The translations under genes and the position numbers were made by a program. This document shows, piece by piece, positions 10,187 to 18,306 of a stretch of 54,130 nt of DNA; position 1 is the first letter of the stretch; the number at the start of each line of letters is the position of its first letter. The stretch is from positions 1 through 54,130 of the forward strand of contig NZ_JBLWTD010000021.1 of NCBI RefSeq assembly GCF_048270265.1, written 5' to 3'. The stretch comes from Maricaulis sp048270265. Lineage in GTDB: Bacteria; Pseudomonadota; Alphaproteobacteria; Caulobacterales; Maricaulaceae. Below the pieces are notes generated by a model that ran no database searches, was not told the DNA's origin, and saw only the letters and a program-made list of their open reading frames with translations.

Positions 10187-11442
10187 CGGCCGCCGGATGG
10201 CCCGGTGCTCGAGGCCTGTTGCTCAATGCGCTGCACGGCCCGTTCCAGCTCGACATGATCGGTGCGGGTCAGGAAGACGCGCGGACCGGCCTCCGGTGCC
10301 GGCGGGTCCGCATCGAAGGCGTCGAAGGCTTGCGCTGCGTGCTCTTCCCAGGGCGTGTTCGATTGCAGCCAGCTTGCGCGACCCGTCTGCAAGGCGTCCA
10401 GATCAGCCTCCAGATTCTCTGGCGTGAGTGGTCGCCCGAAGCCTTCGCCGACCTGTGCCGGATCGCTGTGTCCGGCAAGCCGGTCCAGGATCGCCTGTCC
10501 CAGGGCCGGGCGGTAATGCGAGGGCACATAATACCAGGGATTGGGCGCCGAGCCGTCGGCGGCGGGCGGGGCGCTCTGTGCCGGAGCGGAGAAGCCGCCG
10601 AAATCCCAGGCCTGCAGGGCCGGGCCGTCGAAACAGGCCTGGCTGGCGGTGGCCATCTCGCCGCGGGAGGCGAGCTGGGCAACGATATCGCGGCGCAGGG
10701 CGATCTCGGCCGGGCCGGCGCCGGCGCGCTGGCGCGCTTCCTCATACCAGGCATGGACCGGGTGAATGAAGACCACGACCTGCTTGCCCGAAGCGAGCAG
10801 GGCATCAATGCCTCGGAACAGGAAGGCGAGGCGTTCCGGATCGTATTCATAGGAGGCGTAATAGCGATAGCGCTTGGCCAGCTCTTCCTCGAAACGCGCC
10901 GGCAGGCGGTCCTCGTCATAGGCGTGCTCCCAGCGCTCATCCGAGCCGCCGGTGCGATTGTCGTCGACGGTTTGCAGGGCGCGGGCAAAGGCGCTCGGCG
11001 ACAGCGCCATCTTCGCCAGGGCAGCGATTTGCGAGCCGCCGGCCATGGGCGTGATCCAGTAGGTCGCCTGGGTATTGGTGTCGGTCGAGAATTCGCGCAG
11101 ATCGACGCCGACCACGACGCAATTGATCGCCTCATTGCGCGCCGCCAGGGCGCTGGCACGGGCCAGTTCAAACGCCGAAGTGCCGGCCATGGCGAGGTTT
11201 TCATAGCCGCCGGGCCAGTCGGGCAGATCGCGCGGGAAGCCGTCCATCACCCGCGAACTGCCCAGGGTGATCGTGCCGGCCTCGCTGGTCAGCAGGCGAT
11301 GGCCGACATGGACCCGGTAGCCATCCTCATGTGCCCGCGTGCGGCGCGCATTGACGCCCTCGATGGAAATCCAGGGCGCGATCTCATAGGGATCGACCAC
11401 CAGGGTGAAGCCGCCAAAGCCGATCAGCCAGGCGACGAGCAC
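10183..11442 (-). CDS. SGNH/AlgX-DltD-like partner of the MBOAT O-acyltransferase
   Basis: A protein of at least 419 residues with one N-terminal membrane helix and a periplasmic SGNH-hydrolase-like domain. LGSSRVMDGF is a likely nucleophile block, and SHYRPALGQAILDRL near the C-terminus resembles the conserved end of alginate O-acetyltransferase accessory proteins. It follows the MBOAT gene directly, so the pair probably O-acylates an exported polysaccharide. The GTG at 11442 lies inside the membrane helix and has no Shine-Dalgarno. In-frame coding sense continues upstream (RLARYTRFFAAV) to an ATT at 11514 that has GGAG seven bases before it, so the real start may be that ATT (443 aa). Confidence 0.65.
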   Translation of the reverse strand: MLVAWLIGFGGFTLVVDPYEIAPWISIEGVNARRTRAHEDGYRVHVGHRLLTSEAGTITLGSSRVMDGFPRDLPDWPGGYENLAMAGTSAFELARASALAARNEAINCVVVGVDLREFSTDTNTQATYWITPMAGGSQIAALAKMALSPSAFARALQTVDDNRTGGSDERWEHAYDEDRLPARFEEELAKRYRYYASYEYDPERLAFLFRGIDALLASGKQVVVFIHPVHAWYEEARQRAGAGPAEIALRRDIVAQLASRGEMATASQACFDGPALQAWDFGGFSAPAQSAPPAADGSAPNPWYYVPSHYRPALGQAILDRLAGHSDPAQVGEGFGRPLTPENLEADLDALQTGRASWLQSNTPWEEHAAQAFDAFDADPPAPEAGPRVFLTRTDHVELERAVQRIEQQASSTGPSGGR

Positions 11443-11500
11443 CGCCGCGAAGAAGCGCGTATAGCGGGCCAGACGCTTGCCAGCATCGGCACTGGGGGCA

Positions 11501-12949
11501 TCAGAAGCGGTAATAGATGAACTCCGCCACGGTCCAGGAGTTGATGATGGCGATGAAGAGCAGGCTGGCGATCAGGACCGCGCTGGTGGTGCTGGCTGAC
11601 CAGCGCCAGCCCTTTTGCAGGCGGTTTTCCTGGCCGGCGAGGGTGCGCGGATCGAGATAGCGCGAGACCACCGAGATCGTGTCGGGCAGGGCCCAGATGA
11701 TGGCCAGGCTGACGACAATCGCGATGAAGGGCTCGTCGCCGACATTCTCGCCCAGCCCGTTGAGCCCCGCCATGCCGGACAGCATGGCATTGGCGGCGTC
11801 AAAACTGTCGGCGCGGAAGAAGACCCAGGCAAAGGTGACGAAGGCGAAGGTGAACATCGGCGCGAGGAATTTCAGCGGTTTCGGGAAGAGCCCGTTCGGG
11901 AATTTGCTGTCGATCCAGTGACACCAGGCCAGACCCAGCCCGTGCAGCCCGCCCCAGACGACGAAGGTCCAGGCGGCGCCATGCCAGAGGCCGCCAAGCA
12001 GCATGACGATGAAGAGATTGGCCCAGCGCCGGTACTCGCCATGGCGATTGCCGCCGAGGGGAATGTAGAGATAGTCGCGCAGGAAACGCGACAGGGTGAT
12101 GTGCCAGCGGCGCCAGAAATCGACGATGGAGGTGGCGCGATAGGGCGCGTTGAAATTGGCCGGGATGTGAAAGCCGAACATCCGTGCCAGGCCGAGGGCC
12201 ATGTCGGAATAGCCGGAGAAATCGAAGAAGATCTGGAAGGCATAGCACAGCGCCGAGGTCCAGGCCGCCAGTGCGCCGACCTCGCCGCCATGGGCGGCAA
12301 TGTCGAACCCGCTCGAGGCGAAGGGCTCCAGATTGTCGGCCAGCAGGACTTTCTTGGCCAGGCCGAGGGCGAAGATGGTGAAGCCGATGCCGAGATTGTC
12401 GGAGAGCACGTCCTTGCGCTTGGCATCGTCGAACTGGTCGGCGATCTCCTGGTGGCGGATGATCGGGCCGGCAATCAGTTGCGGGAAGAAGGAGACGAAG
12501 AGGGCATGCTTCACCAGCGTGCCCGGATTGGCGTGATTGCGCGCGACATCGACCAGATAGCTGATCTGCTGGAAGGTGAAGAAGGAAATCGCCAGCGGCA
12601 GCGCCAGATGCGCCAGCGGCAGGTCGAGCCCGGTGACGGCATTGGTGTTGGCGACGAAGAAGTCAGCGTATTTATAGACGCCGATCAGGGCGAGGTTGAA
12701 CACGATGCCGATCGCCAGCCAGGGCTGGGAGCCGCGCTGGCGGATGGCCATGCCGAAAGCGTGGTTGATGATGATCGAGCTGAGCAGCAATGCCAGATAG
12801 CTCGCATTCCACCAGCCATAGAAGACCAGTGAGGCCAGCGTCAGCAGGGCCAGGGCTGCCTGGTGACCGGCATAGCGCCGGGCGGTGTAATAGATCACCA
12901 GCGTTACAGGCAGGAAGACAAACAGGAATTGGATCGAATTGAATAGCAA
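11501..12949 (-). CDS. MBOAT-family membrane O-acyltransferase (AlgI-like)
   Basis: A 482-residue polytopic membrane protein of the AlgI/DltB branch, which moves acyl groups across the inner membrane for transfer to exported glycans. It opens LLFNSIQFLFVFLPVTLVIYY, has FSGYSDMALGLARMFGF and NFNAPYRATSIVDFWRRWHITLSRFLRDY, and the invariant-His region LLGGLWHGAAWTFVVWGGLHG. I chose TTG 12949, not GTG 12964, because family members begin MLFNS and GGGGAG precedes this TTG by six bases. It is probably cotranscribed with the SGNH-like gene behind it. Confidence 0.88.
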   Translation of the reverse strand: MLFNSIQFLFVFLPVTLVIYYTARRYAGHQAALALLTLASLVFYGWWNASYLALLLSSIIINHAFGMAIRQRGSQPWLAIGIVFNLALIGVYKYADFFVANTNAVTGLDLPLAHLALPLAISFFTFQQISYLVDVARNHANPGTLVKHALFVSFFPQLIAGPIIRHQEIADQFDDAKRKDVLSDNLGIGFTIFALGLAKKVLLADNLEPFASSGFDIAAHGGEVGALAAWTSALCYAFQIFFDFSGYSDMALGLARMFGFHIPANFNAPYRATSIVDFWRRWHITLSRFLRDYLYIPLGGNRHGEYRRWANLFIVMLLGGLWHGAAWTFVVWGGLHGLGLAWCHWIDSKFPNGLFPKPLKFLAPMFTFAFVTFAWVFFRADSFDAANAMLSGMAGLNGLGENVGDEPFIAIVVSLAIIWALPDTISVVSRYLDPRTLAGQENRLQKGWRWSASTTSAVLIASLLFIAIINSWTVAEFIYYRF

Positions 12950-13027
12950 GGCCGGCTCCCCCACGGGCTGGTCATGGTGTGCCGCATTTGTGGCGATGGG
13001 GGAAGAGCGTTTGGCTGAAGACCGCCG

Positions 13028-14167
13028 TCAGGGGGTGATGGCGGCAATTTCGTCCATCAGGGCAAAGGCAAAGTCCGGCGCTTCAAAACTCTTCCCGTTC
13101 GCCTGGACCGCGATCGTGATGCCGCTCTGTGAGTCGTAGACAACGGCGGAGCGATAACCGCCGAAATCACCGCCGTGGGCGATGCGGAACGCGCCATCCT
13201 CATAGGTGCGCACGTAAAGGCCCAATCCATAGCTGGAGCCACGCTCCGCATCGACGACAAAGGCGTTGGCGCGCATCTGTGCGCCGGGCCCGGACAATTC
13301 ACCCGAGCCGAGCGCTGAATAGAGCTGTGCGAGATCGCCCGGCGTGGTCACCAGTCCACCGGCCGCCCATTCATGGTCGAGATTGTGATTGAGGCGGTGA
13401 TTGCGGGCGGTGGCGGAAAGCCCGAACACCCCCCTGACATGGCCGCTGGCCAGTCGATCATGATCGCGGCCGGAGAGCACTTGCGTATCGGTCAGGCCCA
13501 GCGGTTCGATCACGCGCTCGCGAACCAGTGAATGATAATCTTGCCCGGTCGCGGCTTCCAGGATCAGGCCGACGAGGATGTAGTGGGTGTCGGAATAGGA
13601 AAAGGCGGTTCCCGGCGTATTGATCGGCTCTTCATCGGCGACGAAGCCGACAAGTACCGCCGGGGTATAGCCGCGTTCACCGCGCATGAAACCGGAGAGA
13701 AAGAAGCCCGGATCCTCAAGATAATCCGGTACGCCAGCAGTGTGATTGAGCAGCATGCGCAGGGTGATCGCGTCGGCATTGCGCAAATCGGGCCAGAAGG
13801 TCTGGCCGGAAAGCCAGGTCGAGATCGGGGCGTCGAGATCGATCACGCCTTCACTGGCCAGTTCTGTGGCAATGAGACCCGTCACGGTCTTGCCAACACT
13901 GCCGGACAGGAAGCGGGTGTCACGTCCGATGGTTTCGCGTGAAATCCGGTCGGCGACCCCCACTGAAGCATCAATCTGATGTCCGCCGGGCAGCAGGACC
14001 GCAACGGATATTCCCGGAGCGGGGTCGCGGTTGATCGCGGTGGCAGCCCGGCTGAAGGTGGCTTCCGCGATCCGGGCGAGATAGGCGCTGTCCTGTGCGC
14101 CTGCGCCGCCAGGCCAGGCGAAAAACAGCGAGAACAGGGCAGCGGCGGCAAGCAGGGGTCTGGACAT
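13028..14167 (-). CDS. Exported serine hydrolase, class C beta-lactamase / penicillin-binding-like fold
   Basis: A 379-residue periplasmic protein with a clean Sec signal peptide (cleavage near GGAGAQD). The catalytic SxxK is Ser90-V-G-Lys93 (LSGSVGKTVTGL). The YxN-like motif reads YSD in TAFSYSDTHYILVG, and the third motif is HGG in RIAHGGDFGGY. The family includes D-aminopeptidases, esterases and PBP4*-like proteins, so a role as a resistance enzyme should not be assumed. It is transcribed away from rpsD with its own upstream region. Confidence 0.8.
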   Translation of the reverse strand: MSRPLLAAAALFSLFFAWPGGAGAQDSAYLARIAEATFSRAATAINRDPAPGISVAVLLPGGHQIDASVGVADRISRETIGRDTRFLSGSVGKTVTGLIATELASEGVIDLDAPISTWLSGQTFWPDLRNADAITLRMLLNHTAGVPDYLEDPGFFLSGFMRGERGYTPAVLVGFVADEEPINTPGTAFSYSDTHYILVGLILEAATGQDYHSLVRERVIEPLGLTDTQVLSGRDHDRLASGHVRGVFGLSATARNHRLNHNLDHEWAAGGLVTTPGDLAQLYSALGSGELSGPGAQMRANAFVVDAERGSSYGLGLYVRTYEDGAFRIAHGGDFGGYRSAVVYDSQSGITIAVQANGKSFEAPDFAFALMDEIAAITP

Positions 14168-14247
14168 GCAATTTTCCTAGTCAAGGTTGCGCTTGCCGTC
14201 AAACGGCCTCCTGCACCGCTTGTCATTCCTCCCGCCGCCCACAGCCA

Positions 14248-14275
14248 TTGACATTCGCCCCCACACGTCTAGAAC
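14248..14275 (+). promoter_or_regulatory. Probable sigma-70-type promoter of rpsD
   Basis: TTGACA (14248-14253) and TAGAAC (14270-14275) are separated by 16 bases. This is the best promoter-like pair between the divergent serine hydrolase and rpsD. It would give a leader of roughly 115 nt, long enough for the autoregulation typical of S4, but no S4-binding pseudoknot was worked out. Confidence 0.45.
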
Positions 14276-14396
14276 CCCTTTTCCCTCGCCGGAGCCTTGC
14301 TCTGTGTGGATCAACCCCAACGGGACGATGCGTGGACCGCCGTTTAGATCGTGAGCCTTGAGGGAGGTTCACCGGGCCGCATCGAAAAGAGAGAAC

Positions 14397-15014
14397 ATGT
14401 CAAAACGTCATAGCCAGAAGTATAAAATTGACCGCCGTATGGGTGAAAACCTTTGGGGCCGTCCTAAATCTCCTGTCAATTCACGTTCTTACGGTCCTGG
14501 CCAGCATGGTCAGCGTCGCAAGAGCAAGGTCTCCGATTTCGGCCTCCAGCTGCGCGCCAAGCAGAAGCTGAAAGGCTATTACGGCAATATCACCGAGAAG
14601 CAGTTCCGCCGCACCTTTGACGAAGCTTCGCGTCGCAAGGGCAATGCTGCCGAGAACCTGATCGGTCTGCTGGAATCGCGTCTCGATGCGCTGGTCTATC
14701 GCGCCAAGTTCGTCCCGACCGTGTTCGCCGCGCGTCAGTTCGTCAATCACGGCCACGTCCTGGTCAATGGCAAGCGCGTCAATATCGCGTCTTACCGTTG
14801 CAAGGTTGGCGATGTGGTTGAAGTTCGCGAACGTTCGCGTTCGATGGCCCTGGTGCTCGAAGCACTGGAAAGTGCCGAACGCGATATTCCGGATTATATC
14901 GATCTCGACGCGAAAGCGATGAAGGTCACCTTCGTGCGCATCCCTGAATTCGCCGAAGTGCCGTATCCGGTACAGATGGAACCAAGCCTCGTGGTCGAGT
15001 TCTACTCCTCCTAA
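14397..15014 (+). CDS. rpsD: 30S ribosomal protein S4
   Basis: A 205-residue primary 16S rRNA-binding protein that nucleates 30S assembly and in many bacteria autoregulates translation. The N-terminal part (SKRHSQKYKIDRRMGENLWGR) is followed by an S4 RNA-binding domain, LESRLDALVYRAKFVPTVFAARQFVNHGHVLVNGKRVNIASYR, and the terminal PSLVVEFYSS. The start at 14397 follows GAGAGA. It stands alone, between its own promoter-like sequence and a strong terminator. Confidence 0.97.
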   Translation: MSKRHSQKYKIDRRMGENLWGRPKSPVNSRSYGPGQHGQRRKSKVSDFGLQLRAKQKLKGYYGNITEKQFRRTFDEASRRKGNAAENLIGLLESRLDALVYRAKFVPTVFAARQFVNHGHVLVNGKRVNIASYRCKVGDVVEVRERSRSMALVLEALESAERDIPDYIDLDAKAMKVTFVRIPEFAEVPYPVQMEPSLVVEFYSS

Positions 15015-15036
15015 GCGACGCCAGTATCCAGATACG

Positions 15037-15070
15037 AAAAGGCCGTCCGGTTATGCCGGGCGGCCTTTTT
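15037..15070 (+). terminator. Rho-independent terminator of rpsD
   Basis: AAAAGGCCGTCCGG (15037-15050) pairs with CCGGGCGGCCTTTT (15056-15069) with a single G-U pair and a five-base loop. A run of T closes the stem. It starts 23 bases after the rpsD stop. Confidence 0.9.
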
Positions 15071-15216
15071 GCTGTGCCATTGTCACGGGCCGTGCGGCCA
15101 GCATCATCGCGTTGATCTGGCCTTCATTTTGCGACTTATGAACAAAGTGTTTCAGTTTGGGTCTGGAGCCGCCGGCTGCTCGGTGCAGTGCCGGCACGTC
15201 CTTGGGGGGATAGACC

Positions 15217-15738
15217 ATGCGTCTGCGTTTTCTGGCGGTTTTCGGTGCCGCGATGTCCTGTATTGCCTGTTCGACCACTCCGGCGCCCGAGCCGGATGCG
15301 CGCCCGGGCCTGCTCGCCTCGCTGCCATCAATGCCGTCGCTCCCGACCATTCACATGCCGGACGTCAATCTGGCCAATCTCCACCTGCCGGGCACCAATC
15401 GTCAGGCGCCGCAGGTCGATCCCGATCTTGAACCGGTGGTCTACTGGCGTGTGATTGATGACGACATCCTGGTGGTGCATGCCGATACTCATGGCTGTAC
15501 CGTGCGCTCGGACTTCACGGTCGATGTCGAGCAGTATCACCGCGATATCTACACCGTGCGACTGGTGCGGACCCAGCCGGACCGTTGCGGGCAGACTCTG
15601 CCCTGGGGTGCCCAGCTCGGCTTCGGTTTCGAGGAATTGGGGGTGCCGATCGGCGGGCGCGTGATCGTGCTCAATCCGATCGATCAGCGGGCCTGGGACT
15701 GGAATGAGCCCGGGCGCCAGGATCTGGCTCAGCGCTAG
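15217..15738 (+). CDS. Hypothetical lipoprotein
   Basis: A 173-residue protein with a lipoprotein signal: hydrophobic RFLAVFGAAMSC then the lipobox-like IAC (Cys18) and a Pro-rich linker. The mature part is a small beta-rich domain (PVVYWRVIDDDILVVHADTHGCTVRSDFTVDVEQYHRDIYTVRLVRTQPDRCGQTLPWG) with two Cys that could form a disulfide. I do not recognise the family. It sits alone after rpsD and shares its stop (CTAG) with the convergent DUF427 gene. Confidence 0.7.
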   Translation: MRLRFLAVFGAAMSCIACSTTPAPEPDARPGLLASLPSMPSLPTIHMPDVNLANLHLPGTNRQAPQVDPDLEPVVYWRVIDDDILVVHADTHGCTVRSDFTVDVEQYHRDIYTVRLVRTQPDRCGQTLPWGAQLGFGFEELGVPIGGRVIVLNPIDQRAWDWNEPGRQDLAQR

Positions 15739-16133
15739 GCCGACGCCGCCTGCAGCTGCTCGACCCGGACCTTGCCGGGATAGAAGGCCAGCCGGTCCTT
15801 GATCGCCGCGATATGGGCGAAGGGGCTTTCATAGCTCCACACCGCATTCTCGAGCAGGGATCCGTCCTTGAGTCGGATATGGAAATAGCTGGCCTTGCCC
15901 TTGTAGGGAGACCAGCTGGTCTGCTTGGAGCGTTGCAGGAAGCGCGGGGCGATATCGCTGCGCCGGACGTAGAGGACGGGCGGGTAAGTGTGTTCCCGCA
16001 ACTCCAGAGCCTCCGCCCCGCCGGCAAGCTGCTCCTCGCCGACGCTGATGCGGACCTGATGATCGATCTCACGCAATTCCAGCGGATGGTCGATGCCGGG
16101 CTGCAGGATGGGGCGGTCCGGAGTTTCTGTCAT
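15735..16133 (-). CDS. DUF427-domain protein
   Basis: A 132-residue protein of the DUF427 family of compact beta-sandwich proteins of unknown function. The family motifs are YPPVLYVRRSDI, SYFHIRLKDG, AVWSYESPFAHIAAIKDRLAFYPGKV. It is last in a minus-strand run with bolA, an aldo-keto reductase and a monothiol glutaredoxin, 15 bases after the glutaredoxin stop. The context hints at redox or iron-sulfur metabolism but does not prove it. Confidence 0.8.
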   Translation of the reverse strand: MTETPDRPILQPGIDHPLELREIDHQVRISVGEEQLAGGAEALELREHTYPPVLYVRRSDIAPRFLQRSKQTSWSPYKGKASYFHIRLKDGSLLENAVWSYESPFAHIAAIKDRLAFYPGKVRVEQLQAASA

Positions 16134-16148
16134 GGCGGCCCTTTCCGG

Positions 16149-16481
16149 TCAGGCGCTTTCAAGCACACCCTTGTCCTTGAGATAGGTCTGGAGTTCACCC
16201 GTCTCGAACATTTCCTTGATGATGTCGCAACCGCCGACGAATTCGCCCTTCACATAGAGCTGGGGAATGGTCGGCCAGTTGGAGAAATCCTTGATGCCCT
16301 GACGGATGTCGGCATCCTCGAGCACATTGACGCTTTCGAAATCGACCTGGAGATGGTCGAGCACGCGTGCGACCACCGAGGAGAAACCGCACTGCGGGAA
16401 AACCGGCGTGCCCTTCATGAACAGCACGATGTCGTTATTCTCGACAGTGGCCTTGATGGCGTCGTGGGCATTGGTGGACAT
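16149..16481 (-). CDS. grxD: Monothiol glutaredoxin, Grx4 type
   Basis: A 110-residue CGFS-class monothiol glutaredoxin that carries [2Fe-2S] clusters, normally with a BolA partner. The active site reads QCGFS in VLFMKGTPVFPQCGFSSV, followed by WPTIPQLYVKGEFVGGCDI (TVP-like cis-Pro and GG glutathione-binding motif). The start region is ATGATG. The second ATG (16481) has AGGAG at seven bases; the first overlaps the stop of the upstream aldo-keto reductase as ATGA. A bolA gene lies two genes upstream in the same run. Confidence 0.93.
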   Translation of the reverse strand: MSTNAHDAIKATVENNDIVLFMKGTPVFPQCGFSSVVARVLDHLQVDFESVNVLEDADIRQGIKDFSNWPTIPQLYVKGEFVGGCDIIKEMFETGELQTYLKDKGVLESA

Positions 16482-17341
16482 CATGGTGCTCCTGGTAAAT
16501 CCGTACCGGAGAGCTGGGGGTTCCCGGCTCCCGCTGCAAGCCCCGCCTGCCGCGCATTGGCAGCGAGATTGGCGGATCGCGTTGTCAGGCATACTACCGC
16601 ATCCACCCCGGTCTGAGCGAGTGCCCATTTCAGCGCACCCCCGGGTGGCGCAGTGGTGCGCTGGGTCTTTGTCCCGGTCAGGGCGTGTTTGGCGGCGCGG
16701 GCGAGATACCACAGGTCTGCGCGCGAGGCGGGAAGGCGCAGGCCCGGGGCCGTGGAGGCGCTGATTGCCTCGATACCGATCACGCGCAGCCCGGCCTCGG
16801 CGGCGCGTGCGAGACGGGCGAGGGCGGCGGCATCGAGACCGGCATGGACCGGCGCCATCATCACATCAAACACGCCCAGATCTATTGCCGCATCAAGCTC
16901 CGGCCCGCGGCCACAGACGCCAATCTGGCGGATCATGCCGCGATCGCGCAGGGCGTCGAGGCGGCGGATGAGCCGGTCCGACATGTCCGCGGCGGACGGG
17001 CCGTGCAGCAAGAGGAGGTCGACATAGGGTGTGCCGAGGCGTTCCAGCGAACCGCGCACCGACATTTCGACACCGCCGGCGGAGAAGTCGCGATGGCGGT
17101 CGATATCAATGCCGGCCTTGGTGGTGATGAACAGGCTGTCGCGCTTGCGTCCGCGCAGGGCCTCGCCAAGGCGCCGCTCGCCTTCGCCGCGCCCGTAGGC
17201 CGGGCCGGTATCGAACAGGGTAATTCCGAGATCGATCGCCTCGGCGATCAGGCGCTGCGTGCCGCGCCGCGAAACGGCGAGCGAGGCATGCGGCCCGGTG
17301 ACACCGAAACCGAGGCGGGAGAATGGAGCCGGATCACTCAT
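16481..17341 (-). CDS. Aldo/keto reductase family oxidoreductase
   Basis: A 286-residue NAD(P)H-dependent TIM-barrel reductase. The tetrad is recognisable: Asp in ITLFDTGPAYGRGEGERRLGEAL with Tyr following, Lys in FITTKAG and His in VDLLLLHGPS. It lies between bolA and the Grx4 gene, three bases after the first and overlapping the start of the second, so all three are probably cotranslated. The substrate is unknown; some related proteins are called D-threo-aldose 1-dehydrogenases. Confidence 0.82.
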   Translation of the reverse strand: MSDPAPFSRLGFGVTGPHASLAVSRRGTQRLIAEAIDLGITLFDTGPAYGRGEGERRLGEALRGRKRDSLFITTKAGIDIDRHRDFSAGGVEMSVRGSLERLGTPYVDLLLLHGPSAADMSDRLIRRLDALRDRGMIRQIGVCGRGPELDAAIDLGVFDVMMAPVHAGLDAAALARLARAAEAGLRVIGIEAISASTAPGLRLPASRADLWYLARAAKHALTGTKTQRTTAPPGGALKWALAQTGVDAVVCLTTRSANLAANARQAGLAAGAGNPQLSGTDLPGAP

Positions 17342-17344
17342 GCC

Positions 17345-17581
17345 TCAGGCGTCAGGGGTGCGGGTTTCCAGCGCCAGGGCGTGCAGCTCATTGCCCATTT
17401 TCGAGCCGAGCGTCGCATAGACCATCTGATGCTGGGCGACGCGCAGCTTGCCGCGAAAGGCCTCGCTGGTGACGGTGGCTTTCCAGTGATCATTGTCGCC
17501 GGCCAGATCCTCCAGCTCGATGACCGCGTCCGGCAGGCCGGCCTTGATGTGGGCGATGATCTCTTCAGCGGGCATCGGCAT
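17345..17581 (-). CDS. bolA: BolA-family protein
   Basis: A 78-residue BolA protein that forms [2Fe-2S] heterodimers with monothiol glutaredoxins. The family core is visible: MPAEEIIAHIKAGLPDAVIELEDLAGDNDHWKATV, then FRGKLRVAQHQMVYATLGSKMGNELHALAL with the conserved RVxxHxxV-type His. ATG 17581 follows AGGAT; ATG 17575 is an alternative. It heads the bolA / aldo-keto reductase / grxD / DUF427 run. Confidence 0.92.
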   Translation of the reverse strand: MPMPAEEIIAHIKAGLPDAVIELEDLAGDNDHWKATVTSEAFRGKLRVAQHQMVYATLGSKMGNELHALALETRTPDA

Positions 17582-17733
17582 GGTCGGATATCCTGGTGTT
17601 GCGGTGATCACGAAATCTTGTGGGCCCTGGTGTCAAAGCGTGACCGTCCGGGGCGTGCGGAGCGGTGTTCAAAGCCCTGCATCCGGCTCATACAGGAGCG
17701 CACGCCATTCGTCACCTTTGCCAGGAGATGTCC

Positions 17734-18234
17734 ATGACAGGATCGTCCGCACGCCGCCGCCCGGCCAGCATCATGCCGGCCCTGTTTGCATTCCTGTTGC
17801 TGGTACTGCCGGCCGGCGCCGCGCATGCCGGCGAACAATATACGGACCGCCAGGGGCGGGCCCTCAACGGCTATGATGCAGTCAGCTATTTCAGCGAGAC
17901 CGGGCCCGTGCGCGGGCTCGAGACGATCACCACCGAATACAATGGCGCCAGCTGGTGGTTTGCAAGCGAGGCGAACCGGGCGGCCTTCATTGCGGAACCG
18001 GCGCGCTATGCCCCGGCCTATGACGGGCATTGCGCCTATGCGCTGGCCCATGGGCGCAAGGTGCGCAGCGATCCGCAGGCCTGGCAGATCGTGGACGGGC
18101 GGCTCTATCTGAATTTCTCCACCGCGATCCATCAACGCTGGCAGGCGGATATTCCCGGCTATCTGCAGCAATCGGAGGCGAACTGGCCCACGGTCGAGCC
18201 GGAAGCCGCGGCGCGTCCGAGCCGCTGGTTCTGA
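17734..18234 (+). CDS. Exported YHS-domain protein
   Basis: A 166-residue secreted protein: signal peptide through PAGAAHAG, then a YHS-type domain (RALNGYDAVSYFSETGPVRG; WWFASEANRAAFIAEPARYAPAYDGHCAYALAHG; VDGRLYLNFS). YHS domains occur in metal-handling and redox proteins. The tail (HQRWQADIPGYLQQSEANWP) is common in this group. ATG 17734 is preferred because AGGAG sits six bases before it and abuts ATG 17728. Confidence 0.8.
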   Translation: MTGSSARRRPASIMPALFAFLLLVLPAGAAHAGEQYTDRQGRALNGYDAVSYFSETGPVRGLETITTEYNGASWWFASEANRAAFIAEPARYAPAYDGHCAYALAHGRKVRSDPQAWQIVDGRLYLNFSTAIHQRWQADIPGYLQQSEANWPTVEPEAAARPSRWF

Positions 18235-18306
18235 ACGCGTGAAAAATCAGTGGGGTTGCCGGTTGGGGCGTGGCAAACTGCGTCACACGTCATTCGGGGA
18301 AATTCC

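Noticed and set aside
12950..12964. GTG 12964 as start of the MBOAT gene
   Set aside because: The GGGGAG between this GTG and TTG 12949 is better used as the ribosome binding site, and family members begin at the LFNS segment.
13028..14167. Calling the serine hydrolase an antibiotic resistance beta-lactamase
   Set aside because: SxxK, YSD and HGG motifs define the fold only; the family is mostly esterases and peptidases, and no resistance context is present.
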